From: CAJQLB01 sp905479065
Lineage (GTDB): Bacteria > Bacteroidota > Bacteroidia > Flavobacteriales > Flavobacteriaceae
Direction: 5' to 3'
Assembly: GCA_943846735.1 (NCBI GenBank)
Contig: OX044364.1
Span: 2,108,001 to 2,172,000 of the forward strand
Length of the DNA stretch: 64,000 nt
Made by a program: the position numbers and the translations under genes. The notes beneath the pieces are model-generated. The model did no database searches. It saw only the letters and a list, made by a program, of their open reading frames with translations, and had not been told where the DNA came from. Positions 56,380 to 64,000 of this stretch are shown here, in pieces. The first letter of the stretch is position 1. Each line of letters begins with the position of its first letter.

Positions 56380-57106
56380 CTATTCATATGTTGGAATTTC
56401 CTTAATTGTGTTGGTTTTTGGAATTATTTTTATTCCAAAAATTGTTGACAGAATTACAAGTGATGATGTAACAAGAGAAGGAAGTAGATCTAGAAATGTA
56501 AGTAAAAAAATTACCGACAATACGAAACTGGCCTTTTTAACTATAAATGGGCAGCCCAAAAAGGTACCAGATTTTACATTTATAAATCAAGATGGAAACA
56601 CTATTAGTAACAAAGATTATGACGGTAAAGTTTACCTTGTTGAGTTTTTTTTCACAACCTGCCCAACGATATGTCCTAAAATGAGTTCAAATCTTGTTCA
56701 GATTCAAGATTATTTCAAAGGAATGGAAGGGTTTGGAGTTGCTTCAATAACAATCAATCCTAAAATTGATACTCCAGAAGTTTTGAAACGTTATGCAACA
56801 AATTATGGAATTACAAATCCAAATTGGCACTTATTAACAGGGTCTCAAGATATTATTTATGAATTGGCAAATCAAGGATTTAATTTATATACCGCTGAAG
56901 AGGAAGAGGTTGACGGTGGATTTGAACATTCAGGCAATTTTGCTCTAATTGACAAAAATGGATTTTTAAGGTCAAGATTGGTTAATGGTAATCCAATCAT
57001 TTACTATAATGGTATTATTTCTGAAAAGCAACAATTTGGTGATGATGGTATGCGAGAAGAAATAAGCTTATTAAAAGAAGATATAACCAAACTTTTAAAA
57101 GAATAG
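56366..57106 (+). CDS. SCO family copper chaperone for cytochrome c oxidase
   Basis: A 246-residue SCO1/SenC protein that loads the CuA site of subunit II. N-terminal helix (about 8-26), then a thioredoxin fold with copper ligands C99 and C103 in TTCPTICPKM and H188 in GGFEHSGNF. I chose the ATG at 56366, inside the end of the previous gene; a TTG at 56327 would add 13 residues that lie wholly in overlap. It is followed by the DUF420 gene after 1 base. Confidence 0.94.
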   Translation: MKKTSYSYVGISLIVLVFGIIFIPKIVDRITSDDVTREGSRSRNVSKKITDNTKLAFLTINGQPKKVPDFTFINQDGNTISNKDYDGKVYLVEFFFTTCPTICPKMSSNLVQIQDYFKGMEGFGVASITINPKIDTPEVLKRYATNYGITNPNWHLLTGSQDIIYELANQGFNLYTAEEEEVDGGFEHSGNFALIDKNGFLRSRLVNGNPIIYYNGIISEKQQFGDDGMREEISLLKEDITKLLKE

Positions 57107-57107
57107 T

Positions 57108-57626
57108 ATGAATCATTCTAACGAAAAGAAGTACAATAAAGTTATTGTCATTTTATCAGTGGCAATACCCTTGGCAGTTGCTGCTTTGTTTGGCGTGAAA
57201 ATTGACTTAGAATTACCATTCTTTTTACCGCCTATTTATGCCACTATAAATGCAATAACTGCCTTAGTTTTAATAATGGCTTATGTTGCAATTGTTAATA
57301 AGAAAATCAAATTACATCAACGTTTTATGCAAACAGCTATTGCGTTATCATTAATTTTTTTAGTGATGTATGTGTTGTATCATATGACGAGTGATTCTAC
57401 AAAATTTGGTGGTGAAGGAATTATTAAATCAACGTATTATATAATTCTAATCACTCACATAATATTATCAATCATTGTGATCCCTTTTGTCTTGATTACT
57501 TACGTAAGGGCCATAACCAATAATATTGAACGTCACAAAAAAATAGCGCGCATTACGTTTCCTGTTTGGTTGTATGTTGCTGTTTCAGGCGTATTAGTGT
57601 ACCTAATGATTTCCCCATATTATTGA
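57108..57626 (+). CDS. DUF420 / CtaM-like oxidase assembly protein
   Basis: A 172-residue membrane protein with four or five helices, of the DUF420 family. Conserved histidines lie in KIKLHQRFMQTAIA, LYHMT, ILITHIILSI and RHKKIARITFPVWLYVAVSG. In Staphylococcus aureus the DUF420 protein CtaM is needed for aa3 oxidase activity, and its position here among SCO and oxidase genes supports the same role. Its stop overlaps the TTG start of the next gene as TTGA. Confidence 0.88.
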   Translation: MNHSNEKKYNKVIVILSVAIPLAVAALFGVKIDLELPFFLPPIYATINAITALVLIMAYVAIVNKKIKLHQRFMQTAIALSLIFLVMYVLYHMTSDSTKFGGEGIIKSTYYIILITHIILSIIVIPFVLITYVRAITNNIERHKKIARITFPVWLYVAVSGVLVYLMISPYY

Positions 57627-57844
57627 AATTGACTAACAAACATATCGTTGTTTTCTTTGTAATTTTTTTACTGGTTTTTTCTCTTGAAGCTCAATGTGCA
57701 ATGTGTCGTGCAGTACTGGAAAGTGAAGATGGGCAAAGCACTGCGAAGGGTATAAATAATGGAATCATTTATTTAATGGTTATTCCTTACCTGCTAGTTG
57801 GTGGGGTCGCATATTTCATTTATCGCAAATTGACAAGTAAATAG
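57623..57844 (+). CDS. Small CxxC membrane protein in the oxidase assembly cluster
   Basis: A 73-residue protein. A signal peptide (FVIFLLVFSLEA, cleavage before Q24) is followed at once by CAMC (25-28), a ~15-residue polar stretch (ESEDGQSTAKG), one helix (about 47-66: IIYLMVIPYLLVGGVAYFIY) and a basic end. Start is TTG at 57623, overlapping the DUF420 stop. I do not know a named family. The CxxC next to the membrane, in a copper-oxidase assembly neighbourhood, suggests metal binding or thiol exchange outside the cytoplasm. Confidence 0.72.
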   Translation: MKLTNKHIVVFFVIFLLVFSLEAQCAMCRAVLESEDGQSTAKGINNGIIYLMVIPYLLVGGVAYFIYRKLTSK

Positions 57845-57928
57845 TTTTTTAACATTTTATTAAATATAAAGTTGTAACAAATTGAGATTTTTGCAGTCTT
57901 ATGTCTGTAATAAGAGAAATCACTAAAA

Positions 57929-58630
57929 ATGTTAAAAATTAATAAACTACATAAGTCTTATCCAATTGGAGATTCCAGTTTACATGTACTAAAGGGTATT
58001 AATCTTGAAGTTGAAACAGGTGAAATGGTGGCAATTATGGGGTCTTCAGGTTCTGGAAAATCAACGTTACTTAATATTATCGGGATGTTAGATGAAGCTG
58101 ATTCAGGAGATTATATTCTTGATGAGGTCCCAATCAAAAACCTTACTGAAAAAAAGGCGGCGATATATAGAAATAAATTTTTAGGATTTATTTTTCAATC
58201 ATTCAATTTAATCAATTACAAAAATGCCCTAGAAAATGTAGCATTACCATTGTATTATCAAGGCTTAAAACGAAAGGAGCGTCAAGAAAAAGGTAAATTT
58301 CATTTAACTAAAGTAGGTCTTTTGGAATGGGCTGATCATTTACCAAGTGAATTGTCTGGTGGTCAAAAGCAGCGTGTTGCTATTGCACGCGCTCTCGCAG
58401 CTGATCCAAAATTATTATTAGCTGATGAACCAACGGGTGCTTTAGATACTACTACTTCCTACGAGATTATGGAATTTCTTCAACAATTAAATGACGAGGG
58501 TAAAACCATTTTAATTGTGACTCATGAAGAAGATATTGCAGCAATGTGTAAACGTGTTGTAAGGTTGCGAGATGGCGTGATAGAAGAAGATAAGAAAGTG
58601 AATCAAGTAAGAGCAGGACAACATGTTTGA
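57929..58630 (+). CDS. ABC transporter ATP-binding protein (MacB/LolD type)
   Basis: A 233-residue ATPase of the MacB/LolD branch. Walker A is GSSGSGKSTLLN, the Q-loop is FIFQSFNLI, the signature LSGGQKQRVAIARAL and Walker B LLADEPTGALD with the switch His in VTHEED. It powers the two permeases downstream. The 3' end overlaps the first permease by 8 bases. A weak promoter-like GATTTTTG lies at 57886-57893. Confidence 0.93.
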   Translation: MLKINKLHKSYPIGDSSLHVLKGINLEVETGEMVAIMGSSGSGKSTLLNIIGMLDEADSGDYILDEVPIKNLTEKKAAIYRNKFLGFIFQSFNLINYKNALENVALPLYYQGLKRKERQEKGKFHLTKVGLLEWADHLPSELSGGQKQRVAIARALAADPKLLLADEPTGALDTTTSYEIMEFLQQLNDEGKTILIVTHEEDIAAMCKRVVRLRDGVIEEDKKVNQVRAGQHV

Positions 58631-59852
58631 TATCGATCTTTGGCGTGAAATATTTCAAAGCATAAATAAAAACAGACTGAGAACACTCATGTCTGGATTT
58701 ACTGTGTTGTTTGCAATTATGTTGTTTACCATACTTTTTGGTATTGCAAATGGCTTGCAAAACACCTTTACAGAGGCCTTTGGTGACGATGCTACAAATG
58801 CTATTTTTATTAGATCTGGCACAACTTCTAAAGCCTCAAATGGACTTCAAGCTGGACGGCGTATTCAATTTGATAATAATACGTTTAGCAGTATTAAATC
58901 TGAAAATGATGATAATATTGAATACATAACCTCGAGAATTTTTAAGAATGTTACAGCAACATTTAGAAATGAAACTGATAACTACTCTGTAAGGGCAGTA
59001 CATCCAGACCAGCAGTTCATTGAAAAAACATCAATAGATGAGGGTAGATACATCAACCAAAGAGATTTAGAAAACAAGACTAAAGTTATTGTAATTGGAA
59101 GTAAAGTAGAGGAGGATTTATTTTTAAAAACTACGGCACTTGGGAAATATTTAAATCTCAGTGGAATACAGTATAAAATTGTTGGAATTTTCTCTGATGA
59201 GGGTAACGATGATGAAGAACGGATTATTTACATGCCTTTAACGACAGCACAACAAGTTTATGGTAACAACGATTACATAGATCAAATAAGCTTAACCTAT
59301 AATCCAAAACTTAATTTTGATGAAGCGATTGCTTTCAGTAACAAATTAACGTCAGAGCTAAAGAAACTCTTTTCTGTAGCTGTTTCTGATCAAAGAGCAA
59401 TTCGAGTAAGAAATCGTGCATCAGAGTCTCAAAGTGTTAGTGCGTTGACAACGGGATTAGGAATTATTATACTTGTAATTGGTTTTGGGACCTTAATTGC
59501 TGGTGTTGTGGGTATCAGTAATATTATGATTTTTATCGTAAAAGAGCGAACAAAAGAAATAGGAATCCGAAAGGCCCTTGGAGCTCCGCCAAAATCAATT
59601 GTCTTTATAATCTTATTAGAGTCTATCCTTATAACCATCATTGCTGGATTTTTGGGATTAATTATTGGTATGGCAGTTTTAAAATATGGAGGACCGAGTT
59701 TAGAACAGTACTTCATCAAAGATGCAGCAGTCAGTTTAAATCTCATTGTTGCAGCAACAATAACGCTAATTGTATCTGGAGGTATAGCGGGATATTTACC
59801 AGCAAAAAAGGCATCGCAAATTAAACCAATTATAGCATTAAGAAACGATTAG
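58623..59852 (+). CDS. ABC transporter permease (MacB/FtsX type), first
   Basis: A 409-residue permease with the MacB layout: helix 1 (about 22-42), a large extracytoplasmic MacB_PCD domain (about 43-275), and three C-terminal helices. KERTKEIGIRKALGAPP is the coupling motif, and the tail ALRND is the typical family end. Helix 1 follows NKNRLRTLMSGFTVLFA. It probably pairs with the second permease as a heterodimer; they share form but differ in the periplasmic domain. Confidence 0.92.
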   Translation: MFDIDLWREIFQSINKNRLRTLMSGFTVLFAIMLFTILFGIANGLQNTFTEAFGDDATNAIFIRSGTTSKASNGLQAGRRIQFDNNTFSSIKSENDDNIEYITSRIFKNVTATFRNETDNYSVRAVHPDQQFIEKTSIDEGRYINQRDLENKTKVIVIGSKVEEDLFLKTTALGKYLNLSGIQYKIVGIFSDEGNDDEERIIYMPLTTAQQVYGNNDYIDQISLTYNPKLNFDEAIAFSNKLTSELKKLFSVAVSDQRAIRVRNRASESQSVSALTTGLGIIILVIGFGTLIAGVVGISNIMIFIVKERTKEIGIRKALGAPPKSIVFIILLESILITIIAGFLGLIIGMAVLKYGGPSLEQYFIKDAAVSLNLIVAATITLIVSGGIAGYLPAKKASQIKPIIALRND

Positions 59853-59854
59853 TA

Positions 59855-61099
59855 ATGATAAGATTTTTATTCGACAGAGATACTTGGCAAGAAGTTTATG
59901 ATAGTTTGACTAAAAACAAATTGCGTTCAGTATTAACGATGGTTGGTGTTTGGTGGGGAATACTGTTATTAATCGGCTTATTGGGGTCTGCTAGAGGATT
60001 AGAAAACTCATTTAATCGTTTGTTCGGAGATTTTGCGACGAATAGTGTATTTGTTTGGTCTCAAAGCACGAGTAGACCATTTAAGGGTTTTCAAGAAGGG
60101 AGACGTGTCCAACTGACATTATCAAATGCAGAAAAAGTAAGAGAGAATGTTGAAGGGATTGAATTTGTTGTTCCAAGAAACATCACTCAGAGTTTTGTTG
60201 TTCATGATTTTTTGTCAGGTAATTTTGGAGTTTATGGAGACTATCCGTTATTGGACAAAGTGCAAAAAAAGAACATGCAATTTGGTCGTTTCATCAATCA
60301 AAATGACATAGATAACAATAAAAAAGTTGTCGTAATTTCTGAAGACATCTACAAACAGTTGTATGAGAAAGATGAAGAAGCTGTTGCATCTTATATACAG
60401 ATTAACAGTATTAATTTTAAAGTAATTGGTGTTTTTGAAAGTGAAGGTATGGGAGGCGGCCCGTCGGCGGATATGCATATTCCTTTTACAACGTTTCAGC
60501 AAGTCTACAATAGCGGAGATCGTATTGGTTGGATGATGATTACTGGAAGACCAGAATTTGATATCAAGCAGATTGAAAAAGATGCAAAGTTAATTTTGAA
60601 AAATTTAAACAGCATTCACCCTGATGACAAAAGGGCTTTTGGAAGTTTTAATTTAGGTAAAGAATTTGCTAAAATCACAGGATTTTTAACAGGAATGCAA
60701 TTTTTAACTTGGTTTGTGGGACTAGCAACACTGATAGCGGGAGTTTTTGCAATTGGGAATATATTACTAATAACTGTAAAAGAGCGAACTAAAGAAATCG
60801 GCGTAAGACGTGCTTTAGGGGCAACACCTTTTGAAATTAAAAGGCAAATTGTTGTAGAGGCTGTATTTATAACACTTGTCGCTGGTCTATTTGGTATTAT
60901 CTCAGGAGGTTGGATTTTGATTTTATTGGATAATGCCTTTGGGCAAGGCGACGAAGCAACGCTTGTCAATGCATCTGTATCAATTGCGGTTGTATTTATT
61001 GCCCTATTAATCTTAGTAACACTGGGAACCTTAATTGGTTTAATTCCCGCATTTAAAGCAACAAGTGTAAAGCCTATAGATGCGTTAAGAGAAGAGTAA
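59855..61099 (+). CDS. ABC transporter permease (MacB/FtsX type), second
   Basis: A 414-residue paralogue of the previous permease with the same four-helix plan. It opens with NKLRSVLTMVGVWWGILLLIG and has KERTKEIGVRRALGATP and a final DALREE. It starts 2 bases after the first permease, suggesting coupled synthesis. The periplasmic domain (about 45-275) differs in detail from the first, which supports a non-redundant heterodimer. Confidence 0.92.
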   Translation: MIRFLFDRDTWQEVYDSLTKNKLRSVLTMVGVWWGILLLIGLLGSARGLENSFNRLFGDFATNSVFVWSQSTSRPFKGFQEGRRVQLTLSNAEKVRENVEGIEFVVPRNITQSFVVHDFLSGNFGVYGDYPLLDKVQKKNMQFGRFINQNDIDNNKKVVVISEDIYKQLYEKDEEAVASYIQINSINFKVIGVFESEGMGGGPSADMHIPFTTFQQVYNSGDRIGWMMITGRPEFDIKQIEKDAKLILKNLNSIHPDDKRAFGSFNLGKEFAKITGFLTGMQFLTWFVGLATLIAGVFAIGNILLITVKERTKEIGVRRALGATPFEIKRQIVVEAVFITLVAGLFGIISGGWILILLDNAFGQGDEATLVNASVSIAVVFIALLILVTLGTLIGLIPAFKATSVKPIDALREE

Positions 61100-61124
61100 A
61101 AATTTAATATTATATAAAGTAACA

Positions 61125-62252
61125 ATGAAAAAAGCAGTAAAGATTATCATAGGAATTGTTTTATTATTTCTATTAGTTTGGGTTTTAGCCTACTTTAAAA
61201 AGGCAAATTCCGCAGCAGTAGAAGACTTTAAAGTGGAAGAACCATTTTATACATCGTTAAATACGAAAACGGTTGCAACTGGTAAATTAAACCCTGAGGA
61301 AGAGATTGAATTAAAGCCTCAAGTTGGAGGGATATTAGATAAAATATTAGTTGAGGAAGGTGATATTGTTGAAAAAGGAGATATCATCGCAAAAATTAGA
61401 GTTGTTCCGAATGAGGGAAGTTTGTTGAGTGCGAACAGCCGTATTAATTCTGCGCGATTATCTTTTGACAATGCGAATACCTTGTTTAAAAGAAATAAGA
61501 TTTTATTTGAAAAAGGGGTTATATCGAAGCAAGACTTTGAAAATAGCGAATTGTCCATGAATCAAGCAAAAGAGTCTTTGGACCAAGCAAAAAATGACTT
61601 CCAAATTATTAAAATGGGATCATTGTCAAGTGGTACTGGAGCCAATACAAATATTGTTGCTCAAATTCCAGGAACTATTTTGTCTATCCCCGTGAGAGAA
61701 GGTGACCAAGTAATCGAAAGCAATAATTTTAACGCGGGAACAACAATAGCGACCGTTGCAGACATGAGCGTTATGATTTTTGAAGGACAAGTAGATGAAG
61801 CTGAAGTTGGAAAGTTAGAAGAAGGAAAAGATATTATAGTTGTTTTAGGAGCTATAAATGATAAAGAATTTCCTGCAAAATTAACCTTTGTTGCACCAAA
61901 GGGTCTTGAAGTTAATGGAGCAGTTCAATTTACTATCAAAGCAGACGTTGAAGTAGAGCAATCGACAAACATAAGAGCGGGTTACAGTGCAAACGCTGAA
62001 ATTGAGTTAGAGAGTCGTGATAGTACTTTTTGTATAAAAGAGTCTCTATTGCAATTTAATAGAATCACAGAAAAGCCATTTGTTGAAATTCAAAATGAAA
62101 ATGGAGAGTTTGAAAAGAAAAATGTTGAGTTAGGACTTTCAGATGGAATCAATGTTGAAATCACTGACGGCATTGAGGAAGGAGACAAAATTAAGGTTTG
62201 GAATAAAGCATCAAAAGAAAACAACGACGACGATGAGGAAAACAGAGATTAA
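61125..62252 (+). CDS. Periplasmic adaptor protein (MacA/HlyD family)
   Basis: A 375-residue membrane-fusion protein with an N-terminal anchor (about 5-23). The biotinyl-lipoyl-like half reads LKPQVGGILDKILVEEGD, then a coiled-coil hairpin (about 105-165), the second lipoyl half IPGTILSIPVREGDQV, and a beta-barrel domain. An acidic tail (SKENNDDDEENRD) closes it. It should link the ABC permeases to the TolC protein encoded 4 bases downstream. Confidence 0.92.
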   Translation: MKKAVKIIIGIVLLFLLVWVLAYFKKANSAAVEDFKVEEPFYTSLNTKTVATGKLNPEEEIELKPQVGGILDKILVEEGDIVEKGDIIAKIRVVPNEGSLLSANSRINSARLSFDNANTLFKRNKILFEKGVISKQDFENSELSMNQAKESLDQAKNDFQIIKMGSLSSGTGANTNIVAQIPGTILSIPVREGDQVIESNNFNAGTTIATVADMSVMIFEGQVDEAEVGKLEEGKDIIVVLGAINDKEFPAKLTFVAPKGLEVNGAVQFTIKADVEVEQSTNIRAGYSANAEIELESRDSTFCIKESLLQFNRITEKPFVEIQNENGEFEKKNVELGLSDGINVEITDGIEEGDKIKVWNKASKENNDDDEENRD

Positions 62253-62256
62253 TAAA

Positions 62257-63585
62257 ATGAAAAACAACGTATGGGTAGTGTTATTTGCTTTACTGTTTAC
62301 ACTAACCGGATTTTCCCAAAACAAACAATGGTCCTTAGAAGCTTGTGTTTCTTATGCTCTAGAAAATAACATTTCTATTAAACAAGCTCAAAATAATATT
62401 TTGTCAAATGAACAGGATTTAATTTCGACAAAAGGAAATTTTCTTCCAGCAGTTAGTGCCAATATGGGGCATCGTTTAACACTAGGTAATGCTGAAATAT
62501 TTCAGGGTCAATTTGTTGACAGAACTGCAAATAGTACGACGGTGGGGCTGAGCGTCAATCAAACAGTGTTTAATGGTTTTAGAAACACCTACTTGTTCAA
62601 ACAAGCACAATTGAATAAAGAAGCTAATGAACTTGAACTAAATAGAATTAAGGACAATATTGCCTTAAGCGTTGCAAATTTCTACTTAAATGTACTTTTT
62701 AATAAAGAGAATTTAGAAACTTCAAAAATGCAATTAGAATTTTCTAAAAAACAACTAGATCAAGTAAAGGAATTAGTCGAAGCAGGTGTCCAGCCACAAG
62801 CAAATATCTATGATGCTGAAGCAACCTTGGCAAGTGATGAGCAAAGCCTTACGATTGCTGAAAATAATTACAGACTGTCTTTGTTGTCTTTATCGCAGGT
62901 CTTACAATTACCTTTTGAAGGATTTCAGGTTGAGTTTATTGATATCGATGACCCAGCAGTAGAAATAATGTATTCAGATGTGAAGTTTGTATTAAATTAT
63001 GCATTGGAAAATAGAAATGAAATTAAATTAGCTAAGAAAAATATTGAAGGGGCAGAATTAAGCACAGAAATATCAAAAAGTGGGTTCTATCCAACAGTCT
63101 CTGCAGGGTATAGCTTCGGTTCTAATGTGTTTTTTACAAATCTAAGCGATATGGAGGCCTCATTTTTAGATCAATTGGACGCTCAAAAATCTCACGGATT
63201 TAGTTTAAACGTCAATATCCCTATTTTTTCAAGACTTCAAAACAAAACAAGTGTAGCAAAGTCAAAAATTAATGAAGAGCGGAATAAGTTAAGTTTAGAT
63301 CAGGCAAAACTTGATATCGAGTCAAATGTGCAGCAGGCATTTACTGATGCCCAGGGTGCACTTAAATCATATCAGGCATCGAAGAAATCATTGGCCGCAC
63401 AAAAGCTTGCATTTCAAAACTCTCAAGAACGTTACAATATTGGTGCTATGAATGCCTTTGATTTGGAGCAAACACGTATTCGACTCATTAATGCAAAATC
63501 GGCATCTATCAATGCAAAATATGATTTTATTTTTAAAACTAAAGTTTTAGATTTTTATATTGGTAAACCAATAACTTTAGACTAA
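62257..63585 (+). CDS. TolC-family outer-membrane efflux protein
   Basis: A 442-residue outer-membrane factor with a signal peptide (LFALLFTLTGFSQN) and two TolC-type repeats of long helices and strands (WSLEACVSYALENNISIKQA near the start; YNIGAMNAFDLEQTRIRLINA near the end). It completes a tripartite exporter with the adaptor and the ABC genes. ATG 62257 is chosen because it starts the signal peptide; the frame continues upstream inside the adaptor gene. Exported substrate unknown. Confidence 0.93.
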   Translation: MKNNVWVVLFALLFTLTGFSQNKQWSLEACVSYALENNISIKQAQNNILSNEQDLISTKGNFLPAVSANMGHRLTLGNAEIFQGQFVDRTANSTTVGLSVNQTVFNGFRNTYLFKQAQLNKEANELELNRIKDNIALSVANFYLNVLFNKENLETSKMQLEFSKKQLDQVKELVEAGVQPQANIYDAEATLASDEQSLTIAENNYRLSLLSLSQVLQLPFEGFQVEFIDIDDPAVEIMYSDVKFVLNYALENRNEIKLAKKNIEGAELSTEISKSGFYPTVSAGYSFGSNVFFTNLSDMEASFLDQLDAQKSHGFSLNVNIPIFSRLQNKTSVAKSKINEERNKLSLDQAKLDIESNVQQAFTDAQGALKSYQASKKSLAAQKLAFQNSQERYNIGAMNAFDLEQTRIRLINAKSASINAKYDFIFKTKVLDFYIGKPITLD

Positions 63586-63587
63586 AA

Positions 63588-64000
63588 TTGGCGCACATAT
63601 TAAACATAGAAACTGCCACTACCAATTGTTCTGTCTCTATTTCTTTTGATGGAGATATCTTAGCGATTAGAGAAGATTATAATGATACATATTCTCATTC
63701 TGAGCGTCTTCATACTTATATTGATGAGGTTCTAAAAGAGAGCAATATGAGGCCCAACGATCTCTCAGCAATTGCAGTGAGTAAAGGGCCAGGTTCTTAT
63801 ACGGGTTTGAGAATCGGAGTGTCTACGGCAAAAGGTTTATGTTTTGCTCTAGACAAACCATTAATTTCTATTCCTACCTTAGAATCACTGGCATATCAGG
63901 TTACAACAGATAAAGGGGTAATCATACCCATGCTAGATGCAAGGCGCTTGGAGGTGTACGCATCGATATATGATTGTCAATACAAACAAGTTAGGGAAAC
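63588..64000 (+). CDS. tsaB: tRNA threonylcarbamoyladenosine biosynthesis protein TsaB, 3' end outside window
   Basis: The first 137 residues of TsaB (YeaZ), the partner of TsaD in making t6A at position 37 of ANN-reading tRNAs. The start reads AHILNIETATTNCSVSIS, and the conserved AVSKGPGSYTGLRIGVSTAKGL segment and LDARRLEVYA follow, as in TsaB. The start is a TTG at 63588, two bases after the tolC stop; no in-frame ATG precedes conserved sequence. The gene runs off the window. Confidence 0.92.
   Translation, partial: MAHILNIETATTNCSVSISFDGDILAIREDYNDTYSHSERLHTYIDEVLKESNMRPNDLSAIAVSKGPGSYTGLRIGVSTAKGLCFALDKPLISIPTLESLAYQVTTDKGVIIPMLDARRLEVYASIYDCQYKQVRE

Noticed and set aside
57872..57893. 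Promoter of the ABC exporter (TTG and GATTTTTG)
   Set aside because: The -7 element deviates in its first base and the spacing of 11 bases is too short; mentioned only in the gene entry.

Overview
The window looks like a chromosomal segment of a member of the Flavobacteriaceae (Bacteroidota), probably marine or free-living. The evidence is an AT-rich sequence, a run of -7 promoter elements of the form TAnnTTTG, and a set of phylum-typical genes: sprA of the type IX secretion and gliding machinery, remB, the alternative complex III operon, a DUF2723 protein, and a malic enzyme fused to a phosphotransacetylase domain. Coding density is high. No non-coding stretch exceeds about 210 bases except where promoters, a tRNA and terminators sit. 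I see no insertion sequence, prophage, CRISPR array or rRNA.

Layout. 1-6.8 kb: the 3' part of an arylsulfotransferase tail to tail with a second, unrelated sulfotransferase; DNA polymerase I; a two-gene membrane protein unit; and an orphan small secreted protein. 6.9-12.2 kb (minus): a three-gene unit of GH92 mannosidase lipoprotein, FHS-family sugar permease and N4-(beta-GlcNAc)-asparaginase, which reads as a partial N-glycoprotein catabolic pathway. 12.3-18 kb: a metallophosphoesterase, a cysteine-free thioredoxin-fold protein, a NodB deacetylase and a very large DUF2723/TMEM260-like membrane protein. 18-24 kb: tRNA-Gln(TTG), a universal stress protein, the rimP-nusA-infB operon and a SPOR protein.

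24.2-35.6 kb (plus): a contiguous respiratory operon. Alternative complex III (actABCDEF) oxidises quinol and passes electrons through c-type hemes to the aa3-type oxidase subunits II and I encoded directly downstream. 35.6-40.6 kb: ruvB, queG, maeB and ruvA. 40.6-52.5 kb: sprA, gcvH, a VanZ-like protein, a TonB protein, a RemB-like protein with a TonB-type N-terminal domain, and a metallo-beta-lactamase-fold hydrolase on the opposite strand.

52.5-57.9 kb: the second half of the oxidase system. It holds heme o synthase, two subunit III genes, subunit IV, a cysteine-less SCO-like protein, an active SCO copper chaperone, a DUF420/CtaM-like protein and a small CxxC membrane protein. 57.9-63.6 kb: a MacAB-TolC-like tripartite ABC exporter (ATPase, two permeases, adaptor, outer-membrane factor). 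The window ends inside tsaB.

Recurring themes are several TTG start codons, two of them in a TTGA stop/start overlap; two thioredoxin-fold proteins that lack the catalytic cysteines; and histidine-rich tails on two respiratory subunits. Function calls come from reading motifs and gene order; no database search was run.
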